From assembly GCA_016195825.1 (NCBI GenBank), contig JACPYV010000104.1, positions 1-64,000 of the forward strand: a stretch of DNA of 64,000 nucleotides. The letters are read 5' to 3'. The stretch comes from Burkholderiales bacterium. Lineage in GTDB: Bacteria > Pseudomonadota > Gammaproteobacteria > Burkholderiales > Burkholderiaceae_C. A model generated the notes under the pieces. The model was not told the DNA's origin, did no database searches, and was given only the letters and a program-made list of their open reading frames with translations. The translations under genes were made by a program, and so were the position numbers. Below are positions 27,651 to 43,851 of the stretch, in pieces; positions within the stretch are counted from its first letter, which is position 1, and the number at the start of each line of letters is the position of its first letter.

Positions 27651-28727
27651 CTACCAGGCCGGTGCCACGCGCATCTCGCGCGGCAGCGGGTGCTGCTTGG
27701 TGGGCAGCACGTACAGCCGTGCGAAGCACAGCGCCGCACCCACGGCGCAGGCGCCCTGCTGCAGCCGCCCGAGCAGGCCGCCGCGGGCCTTGGCCCGCTC
27801 GGCGGTGGTGGAGAGCGCGCAGAGCCTGTCCAGGCCGACGCGGAAGGCCGGGTGGTCGGTGTCCAGGCTGAGCGGGAAGACCTGGCGGGTGATCTCAGTG
27901 GTGATGTTGAAGACGCGGTGGTCGTAGTCCGTAGGGTCCAGCCCCAAAGCCTCGCTGAGCCAGGGCCGCGTGTGGTCGCGCACGTACATGGTGGCGTACA
28001 CGGCCAGCACGAAGAAGCGGATCCACAGCTTGTTGGCCCCACGCAGAAGTTCCGGCTGGGCGCGCATGATCAGCGCGAAGGACTCCCCGTGGCGGAACTC
28101 GTCGTTGCACCAGCGCTCGAACCACCGAAAGATCGGGTGGAAGCGTTTCTCGGGGTGGTGCTCCAACTGGCGGTAGATGCTGATGTAGCGCGCGTAGCCG
28201 ATCTTCTCGGACAGGTAGGTCGCGTAGAAGATGTACTTGGGCTTGAAGTAGGTGTAGGCCTTGCTCTGCTTGAGGTTGACCAGGTCTACGCCCATGCCAA
28301 AGTCCTTCAGCGACTGGTTCAGGAAGTTGGCATGCCGTGATTCGTCCCGCGTCATGTAGCGCATCAGCTGCTTGATGTCGGGGTTGGTGACGTGCTTTTG
28401 GATCTCGTTGTAGAGAACGCAGCCCGAATACTCGCTGGTCAGCGAGCTGACGAGGAACTCCTGGAAATCGCGCCTGAGTTGCGGCGACCACTGAGCAGAC
28501 AACGCAGCCACTTCCGCCGCAAACTCCTCCGTGCGCTGGAAGTGGTCGTGATTGTTGTCGCCTTCGTACTCGGCCAGCATCGCGTCCCACTCGGCGCGGA
28601 TGGGGCTCATGTCCAGCCGGTCCATGGCCGCGTAGTCGGTCTTGTAGAAGCGAGGTGTCAGCACCGTCTCGGCCTTGGCCAGGCGGGCAGCGTCATCGGA
28701 GGTCTGCAGTTCAGCGCTGTGCGACAT
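27651..28727 (-). CDS. acsF: Mg-protoporphyrin IX monomethyl ester oxidative cyclase
   Basis: Aerobic di-iron cyclase of 358 residues that forms the isocyclic ring E of bacteriochlorophyll using oxygen. Two iron-binding ExxH-type sites are clear: RDESRH (127-132) and NDEFRHGE (208-215). Upstream Glu residues lie in [14 protein letters not shown]. The ATG at 28727 gives the usual family start; a longer open frame upstream overlaps puhC. It overlaps puhC by 17 nt. Its presence shows chlorophyll can be made under oxygen. The anaerobic cyclase bchE is not in this window, so I cannot say whether both exist. Confidence 0.96.
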   Translation of the reverse strand: MSHSAELQTSDDAARLAKAETVLTPRFYKTDYAAMDRLDMSPIRAEWDAMLAEYEGDNNHDHFQRTEEFAAEVAALSAQWSPQLRRDFQEFLVSSLTSEYSGCVLYNEIQKHVTNPDIKQLMRYMTRDESRHANFLNQSLKDFGMGVDLVNLKQSKAYTYFKPKYIFYATYLSEKIGYARYISIYRQLEHHPEKRFHPIFRWFERWCNDEFRHGESFALIMRAQPELLRGANKLWIRFFVLAVYATMYVRDHTRPWLSEALGLDPTDYDHRVFNITTEITRQVFPLSLDTDHPAFRVGLDRLCALSTTAERAKARGGLLGRLQQGACAVGAALCFARLYVLPTKQHPLPREMRVAPAW

Positions 28728-29181
28728 GGTCGGCTCCAGGAGACTTGGGCAGCAGCCGCGCGAACACGGCCGAGTTGGTGGGCCCGAAGGATTCGAGGTC
28801 GATGCGCCGGCTGGTGCCGGGGTCGACCAGTGTGAGCCGGCCGTCGGCGCGGCCCAGCAGTTCGAAGGGAAGCTCGGGGCCAATGCCCTGGCGCTTGCGC
28901 TCCCGCACCAGGCCGCGCATGGTGCTGCGCAGGAACCCGTTGGTTCCAGGCGCCACGGAGGTCAGCAGCGCGCCGTTGCCGGCATCCAGCACGGCGATGC
29001 CGCCGTCATCGCGGTCCTCGAAGCGCAACTGGCGCGCGCTCAGCGTGGGTGCGTCGGCCTGCTGCACGGCACTCATGCCAGACAGCCGCATGGCGCCGAC
29101 GCCGACCAGGCAGCTCAGCACCAGGGTCGCCATCGCTGCCAGCGGCACGATCGGCAGTTTGGCTTGCAGGCTCGCGTTCAT
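28711..29181 (-). CDS. puhC: photosynthetic complex assembly protein PuhC
   Basis: Membrane-anchored protein of 156 residues. One N-terminal transmembrane helix (about 10-32) is followed by a periplasmic domain with [22 protein letters not shown] and the conserved [16 protein letters not shown], as in PuhC. The family assists reaction-centre/LH1 assembly. I prefer the ATG at 29181, preceded by GAAGGA. A TTG at 29205 overlapping the puhB stop (TTGA) is the alternative and adds eight residues. Its end overlaps acsF by 17 nt. Confidence 0.88.
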   Translation of the reverse strand: MNASLQAKLPIVPLAAMATLVLSCLVGVGAMRLSGMSAVQQADAPTLSARQLRFEDRDDGGIAVLDAGNGALLTSVAPGTNGFLRSTMRGLVRERKRQGIGPELPFELLGRADGRLTLVDPGTSRRIDLESFGPTNSAVFARLLPKSPGADHVAQR

Positions 29182-29201
29182 GATGATTCCTTCAAGCGCG
29201 T

Positions 29202-29912
29202 TCAAGCCGCATGAGCGAGGGGCTTGGCGACCAAGGCGGGCACACCGGTACGGGCGTCGACGGCACCCACCGCACGCAGCGGAAGCGCGTGCCGCGCGGC
29301 TTCAGCCTGTTGCAGCGCGGTGGCCAGTGTCTGGGCGACGGCCTGGGCCTCGCGCAGGCCGCGCAGCATGGGTTGGGTGCGCTTAAGCTGCCAGGGGCGT
29401 ACGTGCGGCCACAGGTGCAAGTAGGCGATGCGGTCGGTGCCGCCCAGGCTCAGGACGATGTCGCCGCCCCGGCCCCGCTTTCGCCAGCCCGCCGATGCGA
29501 TCTGCGCGAACGGCAGGTTGAACGTGATGCTCAGCACCACGCCCACGCGCATGACGACTCGCTTGCTGGTGATGGTGTAAACCGTCGTGCGCGCCATCAG
29601 CCAGGCGATGCTTCCCAGCAAGGCGAGCGCCAGCGCGATCAGTGGCAGCATGCCGGCCATGGCCAGCAGCGCTTGGCCAAACGTCGCGCCGTCGTAGGCG
29701 CTGCCAATGCCGCGCCAGGCCAGCAAGGCGCCGAAGTAGATCAGCACCAGGTCTACATGCAGCGCCTGGCGGGCCAGCAACAGCGCGTCCGGGCTGCCTT
29801 GCCAGATCTGCACCTCGTTGGCCGGCAAGGCTTCGGGCAGGCCGGGTGCGGCCTCAAACTCGTGCTCGTGCGCGGGTGCCAGCACGTTGACCAGGGTGGC
29901 GACGGCTTTCAC
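29202..29912 (-). CDS. puhB: photosynthetic complex assembly protein PuhB
   Basis: Membrane protein of 236 residues with about three transmembrane segments and a bacterial PH-like domain (TTVYTITSKRVVMRVGVVLSI, then LPFAQIASAGWRKRG). It matches PuhB, which aids reaction-centre assembly. The start is a GTG overlapping the puhA stop by four bases (GTGA), and N-terminal residues such as PANEVQIWQGSPD align with the family. It lies between puhA and puhC, as in other purple bacteria. Confidence 0.92.
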   Translation of the reverse strand: MKAVATLVNVLAPAHEHEFEAAPGLPEALPANEVQIWQGSPDALLLARQALHVDLVLIYFGALLAWRGIGSAYDGATFGQALLAMAGMLPLIALALALLGSIAWLMARTTVYTITSKRVVMRVGVVLSITFNLPFAQIASAGWRKRGRGGDIVLSLGGTDRIAYLHLWPHVRPWQLKRTQPMLRGLREAQAVAQTLATALQQAEAARHALPLRAVGAVDARTGVPALVAKPLAHAA

Positions 29913-30664
29913 AGCAGCGGCTCCTGGCGGTCCGGCGTGGCGTAGAGGGTGCCGGCGCCGTAATACGCCATGATCTTTTCCTCTTCGAGCAGCGTCACCT
30001 GGTCGGCGGCGTGCGTCCTGGGCACGCGTGCGAACTGGTGGCTGAGGATGGACTTGACGCGGATGGCCCGCTGCTCGACGCGAGCGAAATTCATCGGCAG
30101 CAGCACGCGACCGCCGCCCTTCACTTCGACCTCCAGGTAGCGGAACAGCATCTCCGAGCGGTCCACCCACAGGTCCACCACCCGGCCGCCTTCGGCGCCG
30201 TCATCGCCCAGCACCGGCAGTCCGCGGGGGTCGACGTCCTGGTGGGCCACGCCGAAGCCCTCCGCCACGCGCAGCGGCACGATCTTGGGCAAGCCCTCGT
30301 AGGTCATGTCGGCCACATCGGCACGGTCGCTCCAGCTGCCCGGCCCTACGCCAGCCAGCAGCAGATCGCCCGTGGGCTGCAGCGGCGAGCCTCGGTAGGC
30401 CCCGTCATGCAAAGGCGGCTGGTTGTCGCGGCGCTGGTTGGGGACCTGGACCGTGTCCCCATTGGCCAGCCGGTAGGTCTTGGCCTCGGGAACGGCCGGC
30501 CAGCCCTGCACGGTGATGGACCGGGAGCGGTCCGACTCCAGCGGATAGCCCTCGCGCTTGTTCTCGCTGTGCAGGTAGTAGATCAGGCCCGCAAAGAAGA
30601 TCCAGAACGCGTAGAGCACGAGCTGGGCGACGTCGATATAGCCTGTGATGGCACCGGTTTGCAT
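29909..30664 (-). CDS. puhA: photosynthetic reaction centre H subunit
   Basis: The 251-residue H subunit caps the cytoplasmic side of the L/M reaction centre and shapes proton delivery to quinone QB. The N-terminal transmembrane helix (about 12-30, VAQLVLYAFWIFFAGLIYYL) is followed by the conserved RREGYPL-like segment (KREGYPLESD) and the cytoplasmic beta domain with WVDRSEMLFRYLEV. The length is typical. It lies 9 nt after lhaA and overlaps puhB. The L, M and cytochrome subunits (puf genes) are outside the window. Confidence 0.97.
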   Translation of the reverse strand: MQTGAITGYIDVAQLVLYAFWIFFAGLIYYLHSENKREGYPLESDRSRSITVQGWPAVPEAKTYRLANGDTVQVPNQRRDNQPPLHDGAYRGSPLQPTGDLLLAGVGPGSWSDRADVADMTYEGLPKIVPLRVAEGFGVAHQDVDPRGLPVLGDDGAEGGRVVDLWVDRSEMLFRYLEVEVKGGGRVLLPMNFARVEQRAIRVKSILSHQFARVPRTHAADQVTLLEEEKIMAYYGAGTLYATPDRQEPLL

Positions 30665-30673
30665 AGGGATCTC

Positions 30674-32131
30674 CTAGCCAGGGAACTCGGCCAGGCCGAA
30701 GCGCTGGCGGGATGAATGGGGCGCGCCTGCGGGGCGCACCAGCGGACCGATGGCGATCAGCGTGCCGAACAGCAGCGCGATCTCCAGGTGATAGACGACG
30801 CTGTAGGCGACCTGCGGTTCTGACATTGCGCTGCCCAGCCAGCCGTGGGCTGCCAGCGCCTCGAAGACGTCGCGCAGCGTGCCGCCCAGCGCCACCGCCA
30901 GGCCGCCGGCCGTGGCCTGCATGGCGCCCCAAGCGCCCAGTGCCAGGCCCGCGCAACCGTTCTGCTCGAGCCCCATCGCCACCACCAGCGTGCTGACGGC
31001 GAACAAGCCGCCGCCCAGGCCGATGAGGAAGTTGCCGAAGCGGAACAGCAGGCCCGAATCCAGCGGCGCCGCGAAGATGACCGCCGAGAACGCACAGATG
31101 CCGATCAGCAGGCCGATGGCAGCCAGGCGGTAGGCATCGAAGCCGCGTTGCAGAAGCCGCGCCGCGATCGCAAAGGCCAGCACCGAGCCCAGCGCCATGC
31201 CGGCCGTCAGCAGGCTGGTGGCGCCCACCGAAAGTTTCAGGATCGCCCCGCCGTAGGGCTCTAGCACGATGTCCTGCATGTTGAAAGCGGCCGTGCCCAG
31301 CGCCACGGCGACGAGGAAGCGGCGTGTCTTGGGCTGTGCCGCAAAGCGCTGCCAGACGGCGCGAAAGAGCTCCTGGGGCGCTGCGTCGGTCTCACGCTTG
31401 ACGCTGCCACGCGCCTCTTGCTTCCACAGCGCGATGGTGTTGAACAGCATGGTCGCGATGGCCGCACCCTGCACGACGCCGACCAGCCGCGTGGCACTGA
31501 AGTTCTGCAGTACTAGGCTGAAGACCGTGCTGGCCATGACCATGCCCAGCAGCAACATCACGTACATCAGCGCCACCACGCGCGGCCGGGTGTCAGGCCG
31601 CGCCTGGTCGGTGGCCAGAGCGAGGCCTGCTGTCTGCGTGGTCTGCATGCCGGCGCCGACCATCACGAAGGCCAGGGCCGCTGCGAGGTGGCCCAGAACC
31701 ACGCCACCCGGCTGGGCGCTGGCCTCGGCCCCCGGCTGCAGCAGGATCAGCGCGAACGGCATGATGGATAGGCCGCCGAACTGCAGCAGCGAGCCGAACC
31801 ACAGGTAGGGCACTCGCCGCCAGCCCAGTGCCGACAGGTGGGTGTCCGAGCGGTAGCCCACCATCGCGCGGAAGGGCCCGGCCAGCAGCGGCAGTGCCAC
31901 CATCAGAGAAACGGCCCAGGTCGACACGCCCAGCTCGACGATCATGACGCGGTTCAGCGTGCCCACCAGCAGTGCGTAAGCCATGCCCACCGACACCTGG
32001 AACAGTGCCAGCCGCAGCAGGCGGGACAGCGGCAGCTCGGTGCTGGCCACGTCGGCAAACGGCAGGAATTCCAGGCTCAGCCGGGACCACTTAACGGCCA
32101 GGCGCTGGTTGAGCTGGGCCACCGATTTCAT
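30674..32131 (-). CDS. lhaA: LhaA, PucC-family light-harvesting complex 1 assembly protein
   Basis: Polytopic membrane protein of 485 residues, about 12 helices, in the PucC branch of the major facilitator fold (also called bacteriochlorophyll delivery proteins). Typical segments are RLALFQVSVGMAYALLVGTLNRVMIVELGV, the RAMVGYRSDTH loop and FNMQDIVLEPYGG. Its place between bchM and puhA identifies it as LhaA rather than PucC. It promotes LH1 assembly around the reaction centre. The ATG overlaps the bchM stop by four bases. Confidence 0.93.
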   Translation of the reverse strand: MKSVAQLNQRLAVKWSRLSLEFLPFADVASTELPLSRLLRLALFQVSVGMAYALLVGTLNRVMIVELGVSTWAVSLMVALPLLAGPFRAMVGYRSDTHLSALGWRRVPYLWFGSLLQFGGLSIMPFALILLQPGAEASAQPGGVVLGHLAAALAFVMVGAGMQTTQTAGLALATDQARPDTRPRVVALMYVMLLLGMVMASTVFSLVLQNFSATRLVGVVQGAAIATMLFNTIALWKQEARGSVKRETDAAPQELFRAVWQRFAAQPKTRRFLVAVALGTAAFNMQDIVLEPYGGAILKLSVGATSLLTAGMALGSVLAFAIAARLLQRGFDAYRLAAIGLLIGICAFSAVIFAAPLDSGLLFRFGNFLIGLGGGLFAVSTLVVAMGLEQNGCAGLALGAWGAMQATAGGLAVALGGTLRDVFEALAAHGWLGSAMSEPQVAYSVVYHLEIALLFGTLIAIGPLVRPAGAPHSSRQRFGLAEFPG

Positions 32132-32828
32132 GACCGCACCAGTTCCATGGCCTGCGAGGTGTAGAAGCCGCTGGCGATGCGCTGGCTGCGGCGCATGTCC
32201 CAGGCCAGCAGGCGGGGGTGAACGTCGATTCGGCGTTGCAGGTTGCGCTCGGCCACCGGCACGATGGACGGCGAGCGGTTGCCGCGCGGGAACAGCTTGC
32301 CCACGGCCTTGAACACTTCGAGCGCGGGGCTGCTGGGCGCGAACGTGAACAGCAGCGACCGGCGGGTGCGTGCGGCCAGGCCGGCGATGACTTCGACGGC
32401 ATCTTCGGGCTCGTAATGGATCAGCGAGTCCATGCCGATGACGTGATCGAACTCGCCGAGTGCTGGGTCCAGCATGTCACCCGAGCGGAAGTCGATGCGG
32501 CCGCCGCTGCTGAACGTGGGCTGGCGTTCCCGCGCCAGGCCGACCAGCGTGGGCGACAGGTCGATGGCCAGCACCTCCGCGCCGCGCCTAGCGGCTTCCA
32601 CGGCCAGCGCACCGGTGCCGCAGCCGGCATCCAACAGCCGACGGCCACGCAGGTCGTCCGGCAGCCAGGACAGCAGCGTGGCGCGCATGCGCTCACGGCC
32701 GGCGCGCACGGTGGCGCGCACACGGCCGACGGGGGCGTCCGACGTCAGCCGTGCCCAGGCGTCGACGGCGGTGCGGTCGAAGTAGGTCTCTATCTCTGAC
32801 CGGCGCTCGGTGTAATTGGAGGTGTTCA

Positions 32829-32829
<1 letters not shown>
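32128..32829 (-). CDS. bchM: Mg-protoporphyrin IX methyltransferase
   Basis: SAM-dependent methyltransferase of 233 residues that esterifies the ring-C propionate of Mg-protoporphyrin, the step before AcsF. The SAM motif LLDAGCGTGALAVEAARRG is at about 65-83. VLAIDLSPTLV, the family-specific FDHVIGMDSLIHYE and the C-terminal SGFYTSQAMELVR also fit BchM. The ATG shares one base with the bchL stop. Downstream it overlaps lhaA by four bases. Confidence 0.96.
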
Positions 32830-37511
<4,682 letters not shown>

Positions 37512-37540
<29 letters not shown>

Positions 37541-39077
37541 AGAGGGTCTCTACGGTGATCACCGGCACGCTCATGCTGAGTGCATACGCTTCGGTGTTGC
37601 GGCGAGCCTTGCCGCGCACGAAGAAGGGGATCTTGCGAAGCTCCTTCTCGGCGTCCGGTGCCCAGGCTGCCGGGATCGCGGCGGCTGGGCTTTCTTCGTT
37701 GTTGATTGCGGGCACCTCGATCAGTGCCGGTGCTGCCAGGGCCTGGGTCGCAGGGCCGCCGAGGTGCGACGGCGCAGCGTCCTCGTGGAACTCGAAGTCG
37801 CCGCGGAACATGCCGATCAAGTGTTCTTCTAGGCCCATCATCAGCGGGTGGACCCAGGTGTCGAAAAGCACGTTAGCGCCCTCGAAACCCATCTGTGGCG
37901 AGTAGCGGGCCGGGAAGTCCTGCACGTGCACCGGCGCCGAAATCACCGCACAGGGCAGGCCCAGGCGCTTGGCGATGTGGCGTTCCATCTGCGTGCCCAA
38001 CACCAATTCGGGGCCAGCAGCGCTGATTGCAGCTTCCACCTCCAGGTAGTCGTCGCTGATCAGCGGCTCGACGCAATACAGCGCGGCCGCCTCGCGCAGG
38101 TCGCGGGCGAACTCGCGGCTGTAGGTGCCCAGGCCGACGACCTTAAAGCCGAACTCGCAGGCGGCCACGCGGGCAGCGGCGATGGCGTGGGTGGCGTCGC
38201 CGAAGACGAAGACGCGCTTGCCGGTCAGGTAGTTGGAGTCGACTGACTTGGCGTACCAGGGCGAACGTGATTCGCTGGAAGTGGCAGCGATGTCGGGATC
38301 AATGCCGGCGAGCTCTGCGACCTCGCGGATGAACGCGCGGGTGGCCGTCGCACCGATGGGGATGGTCTTGGTGGCAGGCAGGCCGAGGTTGCGTGTCATC
38401 CAACTGGCGGCCTGTTGGGCGACCTCGGGGTAGAGCACGACGTTGAAGTCGGCGTCAGCCAGGCGCGCCAGGTCAGCCGGTGATGCGTGCAGCGGCGCCG
38501 TCACGTTGACCGTCACGCCGATCAGTTCCAGCAGCTGGCGGATCTCGCGCACGTCGTCGCGATGGCGAAAGCCCAGTGCCGTGGGGCCGAGGAGGTTGCA
38601 GGATGGCCGGCCGACTTTCACGCGGGGTTGCGTGGGCTTCACCGCCAGGTGGCGCACCAGCTGATAGAAGGTCTCGGCCGCGCCCCAGTTTTCCTTCTTC
38701 TGGTAGGCCGGCAGCTCCAGCGGGATCACCGGCACGGGCAGGTTCAGCGCCTGTGTGAGGCCCCCCGGGTCGTCCTGGATCAGCTCGGCCGTGCATGAGG
38801 CGCCCACCAGCAAGGCCTGCGGCTTGAAGCGCGCGTAGGCGTCGCGCGCGGCGTCCTTGAACAGCTGCGCCGTGTCGCCGCCCAGGTCGCGAGCCTGGAA
38901 GGTGGTGTAGGTGACCGGGGGGCGCTTGGATGAGCGCTCGATCATCGTGAACAGCAGGTCGGCATAGGTGTCGCCCTGGGGTGCGTGCAGCACGTAGTGC
39001 ACGTCGCGCATGGCCGTGGCGATGCGCATCGCGCCGACGTGCGGCGGGCCTTCGTAGGTCCAGAGCGTGAGTTGCAT
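37512..39077 (-). CDS. bchB: light-independent protochlorophyllide reductase subunit B
   Basis: Catalytic subunit of 521 residues, resembling nitrogenase component NifK. Asp36 ([11 protein letters not shown]), the known non-Cys ligand of its [4Fe-4S] cluster, is present. Cys ligands in [18 protein letters not shown] and the C-terminal helical domain ([19 protein letters not shown]) also match. It reduces ring D of protochlorophyllide together with BchN and BchL. It begins one base after bchN and overlaps bchH. Confidence 0.98.
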
Positions 39078-39078
39078 G

Positions 39079-40934
<1,856 letters not shown>

Positions 40935-40936
<2 letters not shown>

Positions 40937-40952
40937 TAAACAAAACTAGACA
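40935..40952. promoter_or_regulatory. PpsR/CrtJ-type site (CGT-N12-ACA)
   Basis: CGT-N12-ACA overlaps the previous site by two bases. Its right half, AAACTAGACA, is identical to that of the perfect site before crtI at 61231-61240. Overlapping pairs fit cooperative PpsR binding. Confidence 0.6.
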
Positions 40953-41019
40953 TTTGTCGCCCAATCGGGAAAATCAGCTTGACGCGAGCCGAGACGACGC
41001 CGACATTGCTTTAGCGGTC

Positions 41020-41037
41020 TGTCAACGCAAGCTGACT
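41020..41037. promoter_or_regulatory. PpsR/CrtJ-type site (TGT-N12-ACT)
   Basis: TGTCAACGCAAGCTGACT has one mismatch to TGT-N12-ACA, with half-sites TGTCAA and CTGACT. It lies about 155 nt before ppaA and about 130 nt before bchF. Confidence 0.5.
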
Positions 41038-41191
41038 GAGCCTCTCGCAGTCCTCAAAAAGAACTTAGATCAAGCGAACAAAACGGTTAGCAGTAGCGAT
41101 TTCTGACGCTGCCCAGCGCCGAGGACCGGAGCCAACGCTCTCCGGCCGCTCAAATGGAACCCTTGCTGCCAACCAGCCCACGAGGAGACAC

Positions 41192-42199
41192 GTGGTGGCT
41201 GGATGGACGATCAATCGACTGGCCAAGCGCCAGCAAGTGCCGCGCGCTCTGGCGGCGGCTTCCCGAGGCGCCGCCAAGGGTGAGGTGCTGTTCGAGGCCG
41301 ACCCGCTCACCCTGGCCGAGATGTTGGCCATCAAGAGCGCCGAGCTGTCGGCCAAGCTCGCGCCCCTGGGCGACGACGAACGGCCGCGGCTGACCTCGCC
41401 GCACCTGGTCTCCAGCAACACGTCGCAGGACATGCAGCTGTCGCGCATCGTCGAGTTGGAGATCATCCCGCGCCTGATGCTCATGCACAGCGCCCAGCCG
41501 CTGCAGGACCGACCGCCGCTGCCGGCGCTGGCGCTGACGACCGAGCATGTGCACACGCTGGCTCGCCTGGCCGCCGAAGGCGACGCCGACAGCGCCAGCA
41601 GCTACGTACGCGCCCTGCTGGACGCCGGTGCTTCGCAGGAGCAGGTCTTCCTGGATCTGCTCGCGCCCTGCGCCCGCTGGATGGGCGAGATGTGGGAGGA
41701 CGACCGCTACGACTTCTCGCAGGTCACCATCGGCCTGTGGCGGCTGCAGCGCGTGCTGCACGAGCAGGGCAGCCGCTTCAGCCAGGTGGCGCGTCCCGAC
41801 GCCGACAGCCATCGCGCCCTGCTGGCCGCCGTGCCGGGCGCGCAACATACGTTTGGTGTGGTCATGGCGGCCGAATTCTTCAGCCGGGCCGGCTGGGACG
41901 TCGAATGTGAACCCAAGGCCACCTGGGCCGATCTGCAGGCTCGCCTGACCGGCAACTGGTTCGACATGTTCGGACTGTCAATCGCGACGGGCGACAGCAT
42001 CCCTCATGTAGCGTCTGCTATTCTTGACATGCGAGAAGCGTCGGCCAATCGCGATGTTTTCGTGATGGTTGGGGGGCCGATGGCGGCCCAATTGCCGGAC
42101 TTGGCGGCGCTTTGTGGGGCCGATGCGATGGCCAGCGAGGCCTGCAGTGCGGTAGAGGCCGCCAATAGTGGTGTCAGCGGACGCGTCAAGCGAGCTTGA
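41192..42199 (+). CDS. ppaA: PpaA/AerR-type cobalamin-domain regulator
   Basis: Photosynthesis regulator of 335 residues, expected to act as an antirepressor of PpsR. The N-terminal helical part is followed by the family block MGEMWEDDRYDFSQVTIGLWRLQRVLHE (about 164-191). A B12-binding-like fold comes next, with the His-containing segment AQHTFGVVMAAEFFSRAGW (His219), which in AerR ligates hydroxycobalamin. The Asp of the usual DxHxxG motif is Ala here. The GTG at 41192 has a GAGGAG box at a good distance. It lies directly upstream of ppsR, as in other purple bacteria. Confidence 0.88.
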   Translation: MVAGWTINRLAKRQQVPRALAAASRGAAKGEVLFEADPLTLAEMLAIKSAELSAKLAPLGDDERPRLTSPHLVSSNTSQDMQLSRIVELEIIPRLMLMHSAQPLQDRPPLPALALTTEHVHTLARLAAEGDADSASSYVRALLDAGASQEQVFLDLLAPCARWMGEMWEDDRYDFSQVTIGLWRLQRVLHEQGSRFSQVARPDADSHRALLAAVPGAQHTFGVVMAAEFFSRAGWDVECEPKATWADLQARLTGNWFDMFGLSIATGDSIPHVASAILDMREASANRDVFVMVGGPMAAQLPDLAALCGADAMASEACSAVEAANSGVSGRVKRA

Positions 42200-42294
42200 C
42201 GCCATGTAGTCTGACACTTCACCCGCCGACACCGACTGTCGTTCATGTCCTTCGGCGGCATCCTGATGCTGCCCCTTGCGATTCAGGGAGCTCG

Positions 42295-43767
42295 ATGCAC
42301 AACCTTGGCACATCGGCCACAGATCAGCTGTTTGAAGCTCCGGAGCTCTATTTCGCTGACCTGAATGCTGACGTCCTCGCAGCGGTGGTTGCCGCCGCTG
42401 CTGATCTGGCCCTGGTGCTGGACAGTCAAGGTGTGATTCGAGACATTTCCCTGGGCACCAGCCACACCAAGGAGCTTGGCGAGCTGCGCCAGTGGGTGGG
42501 CCGTCGCTGGGTGGAGACCGTCACCATCGAGAACCGTGGCAAGGTCAACTCCATGCTGGCCGCCGCGTCTGGTGGTGGCGGCCCCGAGAACCAAGTCCAG
42601 CGCCCGGAGCGCCAGGTCAACCATGCATTGGCCGGCGGCATCGACCTGCCTGTCAGTTACAGCATCGTGCCCATGGGCGTGCAGGGCCGCGTGCTGGCCC
42701 TGGGGCGTGACCTGCGCGAAGTTGCAGCCGTTCAGCAGCGCCTGGTGGACGCCCAGCAGTCCATGGAGCGCGACTACCTGCGCCTGCGTCACACTGAGGC
42801 TCGCTACCGCCTGCTTTTCGAGGCGGTCGATGAGGCCGTGCTGGTGCTGGACGCCACGTCGCTGATCGTGTTCGAGCACAACGCTGCCGCCGCCCGTGTG
42901 CTGGGCGATTCGACCAAACGCATCGTCGGCCGCAGCTTCACCGAGCTGCTGGCGGTAGAAAGCCAGGCCGAGTCCTATGCCAAGTTCTCGCAGGCTCGCA
43001 GTGCCGGCCGTAGCGAGGACATGCTGGTGCGCCTGGCCAATGGCAATACCGAGCTGAAGCTGTCCGCTACCGTCTTCAAGCAGGACAGCACCACCTCGCT
43101 GCTGGTGCGCCTGTCGCCCGCGAATGTGGCGGCCCCGGGCCAGCCGCTGAGCCGCGCGGCCGAGGTGCCTTCGCTGCTGAACGTCGTCAACGCGATGCCT
43201 GACGCCTTCGTGCTGACCGACATGCAGGGCCGCATCCTCAGCGCCAACCAGGCCTTCAGCGACATGCTGCAGCTGGCGGTCGGCGAGTCAGTGCAAGGCC
43301 AGTCGCTGGACCGCTGGCTGGGCCGCTCCTCGGTGGACCTGAACGTGCTGATCGGCAACCTGCGCCAGCACGGCGTGCTGCGCCTGTTCCCCACCACGCT
43401 GCGCAGCGGCTACGGTGAGCCCGGCGCGGTCGAGATCTCGGCGGTCGCGGTGCCCGACGGCCCGCAGGCTTGCCTGGGCTTCTCGATCCGAGACGTCGCG
43501 CGGCGCCTGCCCGCCGAGGGCCGCTCTAACCGCCAGCTGCCGCGCTCGGCAGAGCAGCTCACCGGGTTGGTGGGTCGGCTGCCGCTGAAGGACATCGTCG
43601 GCGAGACCACCGACCTGATCGAGCGCCTGTGCATCGAGGCCGCGCTGGAGCTGACGCGAGACAACCGGGCCTCGGCAGCCGAGATGTTGGGACTGTCTCG
43701 GCAAAGTCTGTACGTCAAGCTGCGCCGCTACGGCATCCAGGATATGGGCCCCGCTGGCGGCGAATAG
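42295..43767 (+). CDS. ppsR: transcriptional regulator PpsR/CrtJ
   Basis: Master repressor of photosynthesis genes, 490 residues. It has an N-terminal PAS domain (about 30-130), a helical Q-linker (QQRLVDAQQSMERDYLRLRHTE), PAS1 (about 165-270), PAS2 (about 300-405) and a C-terminal Fis-type helix-turn-helix (RDNRASAAEMLGLSRQSLYV). Only two Cys occur: 393 in PAS2 and 446 at the start of the HTH helix bundle (ERLCIEAALEL). No Cys is present where Rhodobacter CrtJ has its other redox Cys (249, before or within PAS1). The ATG at 42295 is preceded by GGGAG. Its sites upstream of bchF, bchG and crtI are listed here. Confidence 0.94.
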   Translation: MHNLGTSATDQLFEAPELYFADLNADVLAAVVAAAADLALVLDSQGVIRDISLGTSHTKELGELRQWVGRRWVETVTIENRGKVNSMLAAASGGGGPENQVQRPERQVNHALAGGIDLPVSYSIVPMGVQGRVLALGRDLREVAAVQQRLVDAQQSMERDYLRLRHTEARYRLLFEAVDEAVLVLDATSLIVFEHNAAAARVLGDSTKRIVGRSFTELLAVESQAESYAKFSQARSAGRSEDMLVRLANGNTELKLSATVFKQDSTTSLLVRLSPANVAAPGQPLSRAAEVPSLLNVVNAMPDAFVLTDMQGRILSANQAFSDMLQLAVGESVQGQSLDRWLGRSSVDLNVLIGNLRQHGVLRLFPTTLRSGYGEPGAVEISAVAVPDGPQACLGFSIRDVARRLPAEGRSNRQLPRSAEQLTGLVGRLPLKDIVGETTDLIERLCIEAALELTRDNRASAAEMLGLSRQSLYVKLRRYGIQDMGPAGGE

Positions 43768-43804
43768 GCGCGACCGCTGAGGCGCGCGCCGCGCCGCAGA
43801 TAAG

Positions 43805-43822
43805 TGTAAATCTAACTTGACA
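43805..43822. promoter_or_regulatory. PpsR/CrtJ-type site (perfect TGT-N12-ACA)
   Basis: TGTAAATCTAACTTGACA is an exact match to TGT-N12-ACA, 29 nt upstream of the bchG ATG. It is where a repressor would block the bchG-pucC-bchP transcript. Confidence 0.75.
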
Positions 43823-43851
43823 TCGCGTTGCGTCAGCCCAGAATAGGCTGC

